DNA from: Schlesneria sphaerica
GTDB taxonomy: Bacteria; Planctomycetota; Planctomycetia; Planctomycetales; Planctomycetaceae
Length of the DNA stretch: 64,000 nucleotides
Direction: 5' to 3'
Assembly (NCBI RefSeq): GCF_044336245.1
Contig: NZ_CP172346.1
Location: 992,001 to 1,056,000, forward strand
A program made the position numbers and the translations under genes. Within the stretch, counting starts at the first letter, position 1. Every line of letters starts with the position of its first letter. Below the pieces are notes generated by a model, which was not told the origin of the DNA, searched no databases, and saw nothing but the letters and a program-made list of their open reading frames with translations. Positions 8,818 through 17,997 of the stretch are shown here, piece after piece.

Positions 8818-9309
8818 AGTGATCGAGTAGCTTTAAAATGAGAGTTTCGTGTGCCGATATAGTTTAACAAGTAACGGCAATTTGCCCACGAACTCGCCCC
8901 TGACGAGTCCGTGTGGGTTGGCACAGATTGTTCGTAATCGGAACAGCCTCCGTAAGAATCAGGATGGGAACAATTCGGAACTCTTCCCCAAACAGGGAGT
9001 CTCCGCGGATGCGATCCCCTCAGCGAAGACATTTCGAGAATTCGCATGTGATTTGTCACACGTGGGGAAAATACGATGCGATAACCGGGAAACTTTTGGC
9101 AGAGAAACTTTGATTCAAAAACCTCGCACTCCCCCCAGGCTCGTCAGTTTGTCGTAATACCGCGTCCCGGAACATGGATTATCAATTGTTGAGGGTTTCC
9201 TCGAGTCAATGCCAGTTGAAACCGGTCTTGAGCAAAAATGGATTTCCTGCCACATTCCTCGCGCAGCCCCCTCACGATGCCAAATCATCAACCCAGTAAC
9301 CGTGTTCGA
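8818..9309. other. Gene-free divergent stretch with a stem-loop
   Basis: About 490 bases between the divergent TIM-barrel and lipoprotein genes. Positions 8885-8917 can fold into a hairpin (ACTCG/CGAGT core with outer CAC/GTG pairs and one internal loop) in the leader of the minus-strand gene. No T-run follows. I see no gene. Confidence 0.4.
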
Positions 9310-9873
9310 ATGTTAAAGCGACTGATTCCTGTCGGATTGATTGCTTTGGCGACCACTGCCCTTTGCGGTTGTGTGTCGCTTGACGCAAAAGGTCCGCCAA
9401 TCGCGAACCCCGTTTTTGTGCGGGCGAACAATCCGGAAGAGGCGTGGGAACGGACGGTGGATGTCGTCCACGACTATCTTTTCGAAATTGAACGGGAAAA
9501 TAAGCTGGGGGGCGTCATCGAGACCCGTTACAAGACTGGTGCCAGCATGCTGGAACCGTGGCATCCGGACACTGTCGGGGCAGAAAACCGATGGGAAAGC
9601 AGCCTGCAGTCGATTCGCCGTAAAGCCTTTGTCCGTTTTACCCCCGCGCCTGGTGGGTATCTGGTCGGCATTGAGGCGGTCAAGGAACTGGAAGACGTAT
9701 CAAAGGCAGCCAATTTCGCCGGGGGTGCGACTTTTCTCGACAACAGTGCACTGCAGCGTGACCTGAATCCGGTCGTGGGACAGGCAACCCCCTCTGGATG
9801 GATCAACAAAGGGCGTGACGAAGATCTTGAGCAGGCCATGCTCAGAACGCTGAACCGTCGTTTTTCTCAATAG
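9310..9873 (+). CDS. Small lipoprotein of unknown function
   Basis: From the ATG at 9310 it encodes 187 residues beginning with a classic lipoprotein signal, MLKRLIPVGLIALATTALCGC, with a lipobox ending LCG-C. The frame could start at 9238, but that adds 24 residues before the signal, and neither start has a strong ribosome site. The mature part includes NNPEEAWERTVDVVHDY, a pattern like domains that convert parental signals into per-residue charge, but I recognise no named family. It is probably tethered to a membrane facing the periplasm. A second lipoprotein gene follows 377 bases later. Confidence 0.7.
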   Translation: MLKRLIPVGLIALATTALCGCVSLDAKGPPIANPVFVRANNPEEAWERTVDVVHDYLFEIERENKLGGVIETRYKTGASMLEPWHPDTVGAENRWESSLQSIRRKAFVRFTPAPGGYLVGIEAVKELEDVSKAANFAGGATFLDNSALQRDLNPVVGQATPSGWINKGRDEDLEQAMLRTLNRRFSQ

Positions 9874-10250
9874 CCGCTCTGGTCGAATCGACTCAGCTTC
9901 GATCGAGTGCATCTCTGTCGCATGCTCGCGGTGACGAACTTCTTGATGCGGCCTGCTCCACACAAAATCTCCCGACCGACGATGCCCATCTGCTACGACA
10001 GGCGCCTCAACGACCCGGTAACGACCGGTAATGACTATTAAAAGAATGTTCTGTCGCTCCGATACATCAGGAATTCTCTTAAGCGTTTCCTGATTGGTGA
10101 CGAACTATCGACCAGGACTTCATGGAATTGTCGTGATTGCCGTTCGACAGGCAAAACCTGCCGTTGTCAGATTTTGCGATTGCCGATAGCTTCTCGCTCG
10201 CGTGCGGGCCGTGTGGCTCGCCGTCAGACCGATTTGCCATGGATGGCGAA
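9874..10250. other. Gene-free stretch with an inverted repeat
   Basis: About 375 bases between two lipoprotein genes. An 8-bp inverted repeat, ATCAGGAA (10066-10073) with TTCCTGAT (10087-10094), lies near the middle. It lacks a T-run, so a terminator is not supported. Nothing else was recognised. Confidence 0.4.
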
Positions 10251-11096
10251 ATGAAACGCGGAATGCTGGCATTGATATTCGCTTGCCTGGCCTCTTGCGG
10301 CTGTGCGGGCAAAGTGGACACTGACCTGCTGCAGGCTCGCATCCGCGAGCAGGCAATTCAGTTGGCGGAATCGGAGAACGAAATCGCCCGTACGCGGGCG
10401 GAGTTAAAGCGAGCTCTGTTGGAATCGGAGCGGCTCCAGGCCGAGCTCACTCCTAAGGACGGGGATACGAAGCCCCTGACCTCACTCGCTGCCAGAATAG
10501 ATCGAGTCCATATTCATTCGCTGGCAAGTGGCGGGTTGAATAAGGACGATCAACCGGGTGACGACGCCGTTGTCATTCAGTTCGTTCCTGTCGACGCCGA
10601 GGGTGACATTCTTAAAGTTCCCGGCGATGTCGAATTTCGACTCTCTGATCCCCAGGCGCCCTCTTCCCAACAGGAAATTGGGTATTGGAACTTTTCTGCT
10701 GACGAATGTCGTGAACACTGGACCCGAGGTCTCACAAGTTCGGGGTACCAGTTCACCTTGCCGCTTCAGACTCGGCCAAAGCACAACAGTCTGGTACTGC
10801 ACTTGAATTTCAGTACAGCCGACGACCGTCAGCTTGAAGTGTCACAGATTGTGAAGGTGGTCCCTGCATCCCAGACGGCTCGCAGGGTTGGCAGTCAGTC
10901 GCAGCCAAGGCTGGTTCGAACCGTGGACGAGTCGGACGAGATGCTGCCTCCCGTCGGTGGATGGGATTCGGACGACGAGGAAGAGGAATCGGACGTGGAT
11001 GAGTCCGAGGAATCTGCCGAGACCACACCGACCTCAGATCGTGCTCTGCAGCATTCTGCCAACTGGACGGACGCAACGATCCCCCAGCTCCGTTAA
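10251..11096 (+). CDS. Coiled-coil lipoprotein, acidic C-terminus
   Basis: From the ATG at 10251 the protein has 281 residues. It starts with MKRGMLALIFACLASCGC, a lipoprotein signal with lipobox SCG-C, which is why upstream starts were rejected. Residues about 25-65 form a heptad-rich helix (ARIREQAIQLAESENEIART...) predicted to be coiled coil. A middle globular part carries beta strands (VVIQFVPVDAEGDIL, DVEFRL), and the tail is strongly acidic (DSDDEEEESDVDES). No known catalytic motif. It is likely a periplasm-facing membrane-tethered protein. The family is unknown to me. Confidence 0.65.
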   Translation: MKRGMLALIFACLASCGCAGKVDTDLLQARIREQAIQLAESENEIARTRAELKRALLESERLQAELTPKDGDTKPLTSLAARIDRVHIHSLASGGLNKDDQPGDDAVVIQFVPVDAEGDILKVPGDVEFRLSDPQAPSSQQEIGYWNFSADECREHWTRGLTSSGYQFTLPLQTRPKHNSLVLHLNFSTADDRQLEVSQIVKVVPASQTARRVGSQSQPRLVRTVDESDEMLPPVGGWDSDDEEEESDVDESEESAETTPTSDRALQHSANWTDATIPQLR

Positions 11097-11408
11097 AGGG
11101 AATTCGCGAGTGGAAATCGAGTGGAACGGGCAACGAGGAACCGTCTGTTTCATCTTGCAGCCAAAGCCACTTCCAATTTGCGCACAGAGACCTTCAAACG
11201 TCTTTCGTCCCCTGTCAAAGCAGGACAAATTTGGTAGACTCGCCTTCTTCGATGTGTCGGATTCTTGCGCACGTCGACCTGATTTCGTAACCCATTCGGC
11301 TCGCTTTGCAGCCGATTTAACCGCGCCCGCGGTTTCGGAAGATTCTACGCCCCGACAGGCGTCGACTTTTGGAAATACCATCGCTCATTTGTGGAAGGGA
11401 CATTGATC
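11097..11408. other. Gene-free stretch upstream of the SEC-C gene
   Basis: About 310 bases with no supported gene or hairpin. It contains the leader of the SEC-C/TPR gene, whose ribosome site GGAAGGGA lies about eight bases before the start. Confidence 0.4.
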
Positions 11409-13550
11409 ATGTCCGTCGATATTTATGCACCGTGTCCATGCGGAAGCGGGAAGAAATTTAAGTTTTGCTGTAGCGCCATCTCCGAAGAAATGGATCGTAT
11501 TGGCCGGTTGATTGAAGGGAACCAGCCGCGAGTCGGACTTCAACAACTGGAAGCACTCGAAAAGAAGGTGCCCAACAACCCGTGGGTCGGAACGACACGG
11601 GCCATGGTCCTTCTGGACCTCAACGATCCCGCTGGCGCACGTGACGTGCTGAAGCAGCTTCTGAACGCTCAACCAGACAACGAACTGGCGATCGCTCTGT
11701 TCGCTGCGGCAATGGTTCGCATGGAAGGCTTGAGCGCCGGAAAGCGAGCTGTGCACCGTGCTTTCCAGAAAAGTGCCAAGAAATTCCCGGGACTCGTGAG
11801 CGACCTGGCCAACGCGATGGCCATCGATTACGCACAACGTGGCCAGATGATGGCCGCTCGCGAACACCTGGCTCTGGCTCTGCGTCTGACCCCGGAAGAA
11901 CGTCGGCAGGAACTGTTCGTTCAATTGCTGGAACTGGACGGCGAAAACGGCCTCAGCTATCCCATGCGAGGCTCACATTTACTGCCCAACATTCCGGGAC
12001 TTGACCTCGAAGTCCAGAAAGAAGTGCGAAAGGCACAGAAGTACGCGGCGGTCGGTTGCTGGAGCACCGCGGCCGACGTATTCACGACGCTGGCGAATGA
12101 CAATTCCTCCCGCCCCGAATTCTGGCACTCCGCCGGTCTCTGCCGAGCCTGGGACGGGGATGAAAAAGTTGCGGCCGAGGCCCTGCATCGCGCAGCGCGA
12201 CAATACGAAGACCTGGCGGTGGCCATCGAATGCGAAACACTGGCACAACTGCTGGACGAGCTGACGACTCAAGATGTGATTGAAGAATGCGTCTATCAGG
12301 GAGAAGTCGGTTCCGTCTCCCGTTTGCTCACCGAACTGGACAAGCACCCCAGTATCGAACGAGTGAAACCTCCGACAAATCCGGAAGGAAGAACACCCGC
12401 TGCCGCCTATGTGGTTCTGGATACGGATCAAGTCCCTGACGACTTTTCCAACATATCACTGGAACAAATCCCGCATATCCTCGCCAAAGTCGTGGTCGAT
12501 GACCTTGATGAAAAGCGAAATAGCCCTGCCACGATTGTGATCGCGGGAATTCGCGGTTCCACAATCGATCGCGCCAAGTCGATCATCTCAGCTGCTGCGG
12601 GTGATCTGCTAACGTGGTCAACGACGTCGGGCGAACCCGAAGTTGTCGGAAGAACGCCCAAAGAGTTCCACTTCCTCGACAATAACTGGTATCTCCCCAA
12701 GAAGACGCCCCTCGTGCAGCGGCAGAAGCTCTTCAATCGGTTCTGGGATACGGTCATCACCGAAAAGTGGCCTCAATTGCCACTGCGTGCCCTGGAAGGC
12801 CATACCCCCGAACAAGCCGCGAAGGATCCTGCTTACAAAGTCGCGCTGCTGGGAGCCGTATACGCTCTGGACGCCGCAGGTCAGGTCCGCGGGCGTGGTG
12901 GACTTCTCTCTGCAGCAATCAAGCGACTGAACATCGAGCCCCTTCCCGCCATTGAAGTCACCCCTGAGACGAATGTCGGCAGCCTGTCCGTCATGCAGAT
13001 GCACCGGCTTCCGATCGACAAGCTCAGCGATCAGCAATTGCTGACGGTCGTCAACCGATCGATGCTGATCCGGCACGATGAGACGCTTTATCAGGTCCTC
13101 AAAGCTGCGGTTGCCCGGCCGAATCTGACTGACCACCTCGACATGCCTCGAATCATGCGCACGCTGGCAGAACTCAGCTCGATCTTCGGACAGCGTGACG
13201 AAGCCTTCGAGTGGATTGATCAAGGTCGCAAGCTTCGCGTTGAGGATGGCAAAACGGCCTTCCAGCAGGCATGGACCTGGGACCTCGCGGAACTGGCTTC
13301 TCGTCTGGAAGACCCGACTGATCCGAAGTTGCAGCAACTGCTGCATCGCTTCGTGACCTACTACGGCCCGAAGGTGCCGCAGATCCGCCCCCACATCGAA
13401 CAGACACTCGAAGCGTTCGATATTCCGTCCCCGTGGAGTTCGATCGAAATCCTCAGCGGAAGCGGGGCAGCCGGTTCTGCGGGTATTTGGACATCCGACC
13501 AGAACGAGACTTCTCAGGCCGGTGGAAAGCTCTGGCTGCCCGGTCAGTAA
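11409..13550 (+). CDS. SEC-C zinc-motif and TPR protein
   Basis: 713 residues from the ATG at 11409, chosen for its GGAAGGGA ribosome site. The N-terminus IYAPCPCGSGKKFKFCC is a textbook SEC-C zinc-binding motif (CxCxSGxxxxxCC type), as found at the SecA tail and in SEC-C domain proteins that may bind SecB or ribosome-linked partners. TPR-like helices follow, roughly residues 30-150 and 200-290. Near residue 460 there is ALEGHTPEQAAKDPAYKVAL, resembling the (G)xTPxxAA segment common in SEC-C and Xre/ParS-type proteins. It is cytoplasmic by lack of a signal. A strong terminator follows immediately. Function not known. Confidence 0.75.
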   Translation: MSVDIYAPCPCGSGKKFKFCCSAISEEMDRIGRLIEGNQPRVGLQQLEALEKKVPNNPWVGTTRAMVLLDLNDPAGARDVLKQLLNAQPDNELAIALFAAAMVRMEGLSAGKRAVHRAFQKSAKKFPGLVSDLANAMAIDYAQRGQMMAAREHLALALRLTPEERRQELFVQLLELDGENGLSYPMRGSHLLPNIPGLDLEVQKEVRKAQKYAAVGCWSTAADVFTTLANDNSSRPEFWHSAGLCRAWDGDEKVAAEALHRAARQYEDLAVAIECETLAQLLDELTTQDVIEECVYQGEVGSVSRLLTELDKHPSIERVKPPTNPEGRTPAAAYVVLDTDQVPDDFSNISLEQIPHILAKVVVDDLDEKRNSPATIVIAGIRGSTIDRAKSIISAAAGDLLTWSTTSGEPEVVGRTPKEFHFLDNNWYLPKKTPLVQRQKLFNRFWDTVITEKWPQLPLRALEGHTPEQAAKDPAYKVALLGAVYALDAAGQVRGRGGLLSAAIKRLNIEPLPAIEVTPETNVGSLSVMQMHRLPIDKLSDQQLLTVVNRSMLIRHDETLYQVLKAAVARPNLTDHLDMPRIMRTLAELSSIFGQRDEAFEWIDQGRKLRVEDGKTAFQQAWTWDLAELASRLEDPTDPKLQQLLHRFVTYYGPKVPQIRPHIEQTLEAFDIPSPWSSIEILSGSGAAGSAGIWTSDQNETSQAGGKLWLPGQ

Positions 13551-13558
13551 TCGCGACA

Positions 13559-13602
13559 GAAGAAGAGAGCAGCGGCCAGACCGCTGCTCTCTTCTTTCTC
13601 AA
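13559..13602 (+). terminator. Strong intrinsic terminator after the SEC-C gene
   Basis: A 15-bp perfect stem (13561-13575 with 13581-13595) around the loop CCAGA, followed by TTCTC, nine bases past the stop codon. It separates the SEC-C gene from ribD. Confidence 0.85.
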
Positions 13603-13673
13603 AGCCCTTTGAACCGGCCGGGATCCCTCCCTGCCCGAAAACATTGAATTGAAGATTGGCAAAGCAGCAGTCG

Positions 13674-14795
13674 ATGTCGAGCAATCGCCCCTTCGACGAA
13701 CAAATGATGCGACGCGCCTTGGAACTGGCAGGTCGCGGTCTTGGTCGTGTCGAACCAAATCCACTCGTCGGGGCCGTCGTCGTTGACCCCCAGGGCAGAA
13801 TTCTGGGCGAAGGCTGGCACGAATACTACGGCGGTCCGCACGCGGAAGTTCGTGCACTCGAAGGACTGGGCACAGCAGCATCAGGCGCGACTCTTTACGT
13901 CACACTCGAACCCTGTTGTCACTTCGGGAAGACCCCTCCCTGTTCACAAGCCGTCATTGCGGCGGGAATCCGACGAGTCGTCACCGCAATGCGAGATCCA
14001 AACCCCCGCGTCGATGGGGGGGGCATTCAGGAATTGCTGAACGCCGGGGTACAAGTCGAGACAGGGATTCTTGAACACGAAGCCCGCCGTCTCGTCGCTC
14101 CCTTCATGATGTTGATGACACAGCAACGCCCCTGGTTTCTCGCCAAATGGGCCATGACACTCGATGGCAAGATTGCCACCCGGACGGGCCATTCAAAATG
14201 GATTTCCAATGAACGTTCACGGAACGTCGTCCATGAGTTGCGCGGACGTATGGATGGAATTCTGGTCGGCGCCGGGACGGCCCTGGCCGATGATCCCAGC
14301 TTGACTGCGCGTCCAGCCGGCCCCCGTCAGGCTGTTCGAATCGTGATCGATTCAGCCGCGCGGTTGCCCCTGACGTCTCAACTGGTGAGCACCGCAAGCG
14401 AAGTTCCCGTCCTCCTTTTTGCCACCCGAAAGGCCGCCCCTGAGCGTTGCGAGCAATTAAGTGAGGCGGGCGTGGAAGTCGTCGTCGTTAGCGAGGACTC
14501 GCGACAGCACTGCGATGTCACAGCGGTTGCGGCTGAGTTGGGCCGACGGCGCATGACGAACGTGCTGATCGAAGGAGGAAGCGGAATCCATGGAGCGTTT
14601 TTCGAACATCAATTAATCGACGAGCTTCATGCGTTCATTTCCCCCAAGCTCGTGGGAGGCACTCAGGCACTCACTCCGATCGGGGGCCGCGGCATCGATT
14701 TCGTTCCTGAGTTGGCTTCGCTGGAGAGCCCATCGGTTGAGCTGCTGGATGGCGACGTCTACATTCATGGGTTGCTCAAAAAAGCTTGCCCGTAA
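13674..14795 (+). CDS. ribD: Bifunctional riboflavin deaminase/reductase
   Basis: About 373 residues with both RibD modules. The N-terminal cytidine-deaminase-like domain (about 1-145) has the zinc motif HAEVRALE and LEPCCHFGKTPPC. The C-terminal RibD-C/DHFR-like reductase (about 150-370) has FLAKWAMTLDGKIATRTGHSKWIS, MDGILVGAGTALADDPSLTAR and VLIEGGSGIHGAF. It converts diaminohydroxyphosphoribosylaminopyrimidine to the ribitylamino uracil phosphate of riboflavin synthesis. The ATG at 13674 is preferred over the TTG at 13656; neither has a strong ribosome site. No other rib gene is adjacent. The short leader after the previous terminator leaves no room for an FMN riboswitch. Confidence 0.95.
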   Translation: MSSNRPFDEQMMRRALELAGRGLGRVEPNPLVGAVVVDPQGRILGEGWHEYYGGPHAEVRALEGLGTAASGATLYVTLEPCCHFGKTPPCSQAVIAAGIRRVVTAMRDPNPRVDGGGIQELLNAGVQVETGILEHEARRLVAPFMMLMTQQRPWFLAKWAMTLDGKIATRTGHSKWISNERSRNVVHELRGRMDGILVGAGTALADDPSLTARPAGPRQAVRIVIDSAARLPLTSQLVSTASEVPVLLFATRKAAPERCEQLSEAGVEVVVVSEDSRQHCDVTAVAAELGRRRMTNVLIEGGSGIHGAFFEHQLIDELHAFISPKLVGGTQALTPIGGRGIDFVPELASLESPSVELLDGDVYIHGLLKKACP

Positions 14796-14800
14796 ACAGC

Positions 14801-14835
14801 GAAAGCCGACTCAAATGAGTCGGCTTTCCGTTCTG
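14801..14835 (+). terminator. Intrinsic terminator after ribD
   Basis: A 12-bp perfect stem (14801-14812 with 14817-14828) with tetraloop AAAT, five bases past the ribD stop, followed by CGTTCT. Confidence 0.8.
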
Positions 14836-14920
14836 ACCAGTTCCGATCGGCCGGGTCTGGAGTTCTGAGGGCGGGGATGTCCCTCAGAACCGTTTTCCAA
14901 ACCAGACGTTCTACTCGTGG

Positions 14921-16288
14921 TTAGTGTCCGCAGTTGCTGCTGGGGACTGCGACGGCACCACCCTGGCAGGGGGTGCTGACACAAACCGTTTGAACGGGGA
15001 TGCGTCGGCAAATCGTGCGCGGCACTGAGATCACCTTGGTTTCGACAACCTGACGTGGGACACACTTCGTTCGGGTCACCATTTTCGTTTCACAAACCTG
15101 ACGGCAAGTCGTGTAAGGAACGCGGCGGGTGCGAACTTCCTGCGTCATCGTGCAAGTGGTGTAAGGAACCTTCTTGGTGATGGTTTCGCTGGTCCACGAG
15201 CAGGTCGTGTAAGGGACCTTCTTGGTGATCGTTTCGCAGGTCCAGGTGCAGGTCGTGTAAGGAACCTTCTTGGTGATCGTTTCGCAGGTCCACGAGCAAG
15301 TCGTGTATGGAACCTTCTTGGTCACCGTGTGCTGTTCGTAACGGACGCAGGTGTAAGGAACCTGCTTGACGACGGTTTCAGGAACCTTGCGGCAGACCGT
15401 GTAAGGCTGCTGACAGTGACGGACTTCTTGCTCCATCCGTGTACAGGTAATGGTGCGGGTTTCAACCCGAGGAACCCAGCGGCGGCAGCAGACAGTGCGA
15501 CAGGTCTGTTCACAAACCGTCTGGCAGCAGCCTGGCTGATAGACGCAACGGTTGAGGCAAGCATCCCACGACCAGGTCCCGGGATTGCTGGTGTGCCGTT
15601 TCACCACGGGGCCCGGAATCTGCTTTGTCTCAGTCACCCAGTCGCCGGTGCAGACCTGGATTTCCTTGGTTTCACAAACTGGCTTGCAAACGGTGTAGCA
15701 GACGTCGCGGTAGCGGGTCTCGGTTTCGGTGCGATAAGTCGTGCAGCAGACGTCGCGGTATTTCGTTTCGTAAACTGGTTTGGTGATGGTGCAGCAAACG
15801 TCGCGGTAGCAGGTCTGATAAACCGGCTTACGAACGGTGCAGCAGACGTCGCGGTAGCAGGTCTGATAGACCGGCTTGCGAATCGTGCAGCAGACATCGC
15901 GGTAGCAGGTCTGGTAGACCGGCTTGCGAATCGTGCAGCAAACGTCACGGTAGCAGGTCTGGTAGACCGGCTTGCAAACGGTGTAGCACTCATCACGATA
16001 GCAGGTCTCGTGAATGGTCCGTGTGCAGGTCACAGGAAACTGTTCCGTACACTGATCGTACACGGTTCGGCAGCAGGTGATCGTCTTCTGATCGTAGACG
16101 GTTTCACGCACTGTCTGATAACTGGTCCCGCAGCAGCTCTTGGCTGCCACGTAATCACCACAGGGGGCACATGCTGCTGGAGCACAATTCTTGTAGCTCG
16201 CCGCCCCGCAGTAGGAGGCTTCAACGTTGACGTCGGAAGCAAGCGCCAGCAAGCTCGCTACGACGATCCAGGTTATGTATCTCATCAA
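14921..16288 (-). CDS. Cysteine-rich YTV-type repeat surface protein
   Basis: 455 residues with a signal peptide (MMRYITWIVVASLLALASDV, cleaved near VEA-S) and 56 cysteines by my count. Two repeat blocks dominate. Residues about 107-195 hold five tandem 16-residue units of the form KPVYQTCYRDVCCTIR, with looser copies on each side. Residues about 325-400 hold four units of the form TITKKVPYTTCSWTCE. This matches the YTV-type cysteine-rich proteins described in planctomycetes such as Rhodopirellula and thought to belong to the cell envelope. Extensive disulfide cross-linking is inferred. There is no catalytic motif. The gene stands alone between terminator-bounded ribD and the methyltransferase. 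Confidence 0.8.
   Translation of the reverse strand: MMRYITWIVVASLLALASDVNVEASYCGAASYKNCAPAACAPCGDYVAAKSCCGTSYQTVRETVYDQKTITCCRTVYDQCTEQFPVTCTRTIHETCYRDECYTVCKPVYQTCYRDVCCTIRKPVYQTCYRDVCCTIRKPVYQTCYRDVCCTVRKPVYQTCYRDVCCTITKPVYETKYRDVCCTTYRTETETRYRDVCYTVCKPVCETKEIQVCTGDWVTETKQIPGPVVKRHTSNPGTWSWDACLNRCVYQPGCCQTVCEQTCRTVCCRRWVPRVETRTITCTRMEQEVRHCQQPYTVCRKVPETVVKQVPYTCVRYEQHTVTKKVPYTTCSWTCETITKKVPYTTCTWTCETITKKVPYTTCSWTSETITKKVPYTTCTMTQEVRTRRVPYTTCRQVCETKMVTRTKCVPRQVVETKVISVPRTICRRIPVQTVCVSTPCQGGAVAVPSSNCGH
15160..15320 (-). repeat. Coding tandem repeat, 48-base period (block 2)
   Basis: About four near-identical 48-base units encode the KKVPYTTC repeats of the YTV protein. Unit boundaries are approximate. 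Confidence 0.7.
15725..15990 (-). repeat. Coding tandem repeat, 48-base period (block 1)
   Basis: About five 48-base units encode the KPVYQTCYRDVCC repeats. Adjacent units are nearly identical at DNA level, which suggests recent duplication or ongoing homogenisation. Confidence 0.75.
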
Positions 16289-16673
16289 TCGGTCCCTTAA
16301 TCCCTGTCAGAACGGCTCGTCAAAGTGGTAGTCACGATGGGTGTCTGCAGGTTTGAAACGGGCTTCGTCCGTTATCTAATAGGATCGACCGTCAAGGTCC
16401 GCCTGCATGAGCCAAAGCGCGTAGATTCCCGCGCAGAACTCAATTCAGTGGAAATTCCCTGAAGAGACCGAGCCTAAGGTCGCCCTGTTTACCTTGTCAC
16501 CTCATCCTGTCGCCTAGATCGGCAAATTCCGCTGGCTCTCTCAAAATCGAATCAGCGAGAAGCTGTCAGAATTGCCGAACTGTGTTAGACGAGTCCAATT
16601 CTTAGGATCACGCGTTTGGGAAGGAATAAACGGACCCGACAGATGGGATGGGACAATAGGTTGATGAAATAAA
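16289..16673. other. Gene-free stretch upstream of the YTV gene
   Basis: About 385 bases separating the methyltransferase stop from the YTV start on the same strand. It probably contains an own promoter for the YTV gene. No hairpin or small gene is convincing. Confidence 0.4.
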
Positions 16674-17462
16674 CTACAGCGCTCGACCCGAGATGGGTCC
16701 ATTAGGAAACCGAGGAGTATCAGGGCGTTCAGGCGAACGAATCAGTTCCCACAGAAGGATCGCCGCCGTGACAGAAACATTCAGAGACTCGACAAACCCG
16801 GATCCGGGAATGGTCGTCAGCTCGTGACAGGCACTCATCACTTCCCGATCCAGCCCAAGCTCTTCGTTGCCCAAAACGATGGCATAGGGCCGTTCCTGGT
16901 TTCTTCCTTTTGTGGGCGAACCACCACGGGTCGCAGCACCGACAATAAAGTAGTAGGGGCGGATCGCTCGCAGAAAGCCAGGTAGATGGTCCACACAGAA
17001 GACCTCGACGTGATCCAGCCCCCCTTCGGCGACGCGATAGGTCGCCTCGGTCGGCAGTGCCGCCTGAGGATGATCGGGAATGATCAGCTTTGTGACCCCA
17101 AAGAAAGCGGCCGTTCGGATGATTGCACCTAAATTGTGCACGTTGCTCACCCGGTCAAGAATCAGCAGCGAAAGACCACTGCTGGCCCATTGACGGACTT
17201 CATCCAGGCGGGGTGAGCGGATCTGGGGCGGTTGCACCACTACCACAACCCCGCCGTGATGGATGGACCCCGAAATGCGTTCAAGTTCTTCGGGTTCAAC
17301 ACAGCGGTAAACAAGCCGTTCTTTGGCCATCCATCTGCAAAGGTCACCGATCTCCGGTGCGATGGGAAGAGTGAAAAAAAGCCGTTTCACCGTGCTGGAC
17401 GCTGTTTCGAAACGAGAGCGAACGGCGTTGAGGCCACAGATGACCAGTTCGCGGGAACGCAT
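16674..17462 (-). CDS. rlmB: TrmH/SpoU family RNA 2'-O-methyltransferase
   Basis: About 262 residues. The N-terminal part (RELVICGLNAVRSRFE) matches the L30e-like substrate-binding domain. The C-terminal SPOUT domain shows all three motifs: VSNVHNLGAIIRTAAFFG near 103-121, IVLGNEELGL near 195, and IPGSGFVESLNVSVTAAI near 215-232, which form the trefoil knot that binds S-adenosylmethionine. It is most like RlmB, which methylates G2251 of 23S rRNA, though tRNA-directed relatives exist, so the symbol is tentative. The ATG at 17462 with GAAAG upstream is preferred over a TTG at 17483. Confidence 0.8.
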   Translation of the reverse strand: MRSRELVICGLNAVRSRFETASSTVKRLFFTLPIAPEIGDLCRWMAKERLVYRCVEPEELERISGSIHHGGVVVVVQPPQIRSPRLDEVRQWASSGLSLLILDRVSNVHNLGAIIRTAAFFGVTKLIIPDHPQAALPTEATYRVAEGGLDHVEVFCVDHLPGFLRAIRPYYFIVGAATRGGSPTKGRNQERPYAIVLGNEELGLDREVMSACHELTTIPGSGFVESLNVSVTAAILLWELIRSPERPDTPRFPNGPISGRAL

Positions 17463-17997
17463 AGAACGCACTTTCTGGCGCAAGGATTAAAAGCTGAGTC
17501 GTGGGATCCAATGTCACACGGGCGAGGTTCGTGCGTCTATTGTGCGCGAATGATTGCCTATTTTACCAGCACTCGGGCAGACACAAGGACCCCTTTCAAT
17601 AGGCCGCCTCAAATAAACGGACACCTTCGCAATAGAATTGTTCATGTTGCTTGCAAGAACGCTTAACAAGATCGCATATTCCCCGAGTTCACCTCTGCGG
17701 CTTGCCGAAGCTTTTGTTCACTATCACTCCCTTTGAAACAGCCACACAGCATCAGAAATATATACCTAAAAACAACTTACGAGCACTTCGGAAATCCCAA
17801 CCGAGAAGTGGCATGCGGTCTGCGTTGTTCACACTCCCGACAAGGAGCCTGATAATAAGGCAGTAGTCGACGCGATCATTCTCCACAATTTGAAGCAAGT
17901 AGATCGCTTTTGCAGAAAACTTGCGCACGCCGGCTGAACGAGTCAGCCATTAAGTGAGTGCGTCTCAAGAGTTTTCCGAGAGTTTAGGGAGTTTCTT
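17463..17997. other. Gene-free divergent stretch
   Basis: About 535 rather AT-rich bases between divergent genes. The leader of the WD40 gene has a small hairpin GGCTGA/TCAGCC (17932-17948) about 50 bases before its start. No gene is supported. Confidence 0.4.

Noticed and set aside
8896..8920. Hammerhead ribozyme-like CTGACGAGTCCGTG
   Set aside because: The CTGANGA core and the start of a stem II are there, but the required GAAA after stem II is absent; the next bases are TGGGTTGG.
12618..13394. Minus-strand frame of 258 residues opposite the SEC-C gene
   Set aside because: The SEC-C/TPR frame on the plus strand is complete and followed by a terminator.
13603..13673. FMN riboswitch upstream of ribD
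   Set aside because: About 70 bases remain after the preceding terminator, too short for the aptamer and lacking its conserved segments.
15160..15990. CRISPR-like direct repeats
   Set aside because: The 48-base repeats are head-to-tail without unique spacers and lie in frame within the YTV gene.
15329..16300. Plus-strand open frame of 323 residues opposite the YTV gene
   Set aside because: It is a shadow of the repetitive minus-strand gene; no ribosome site or domain, and low complexity mirrors the coding repeats.
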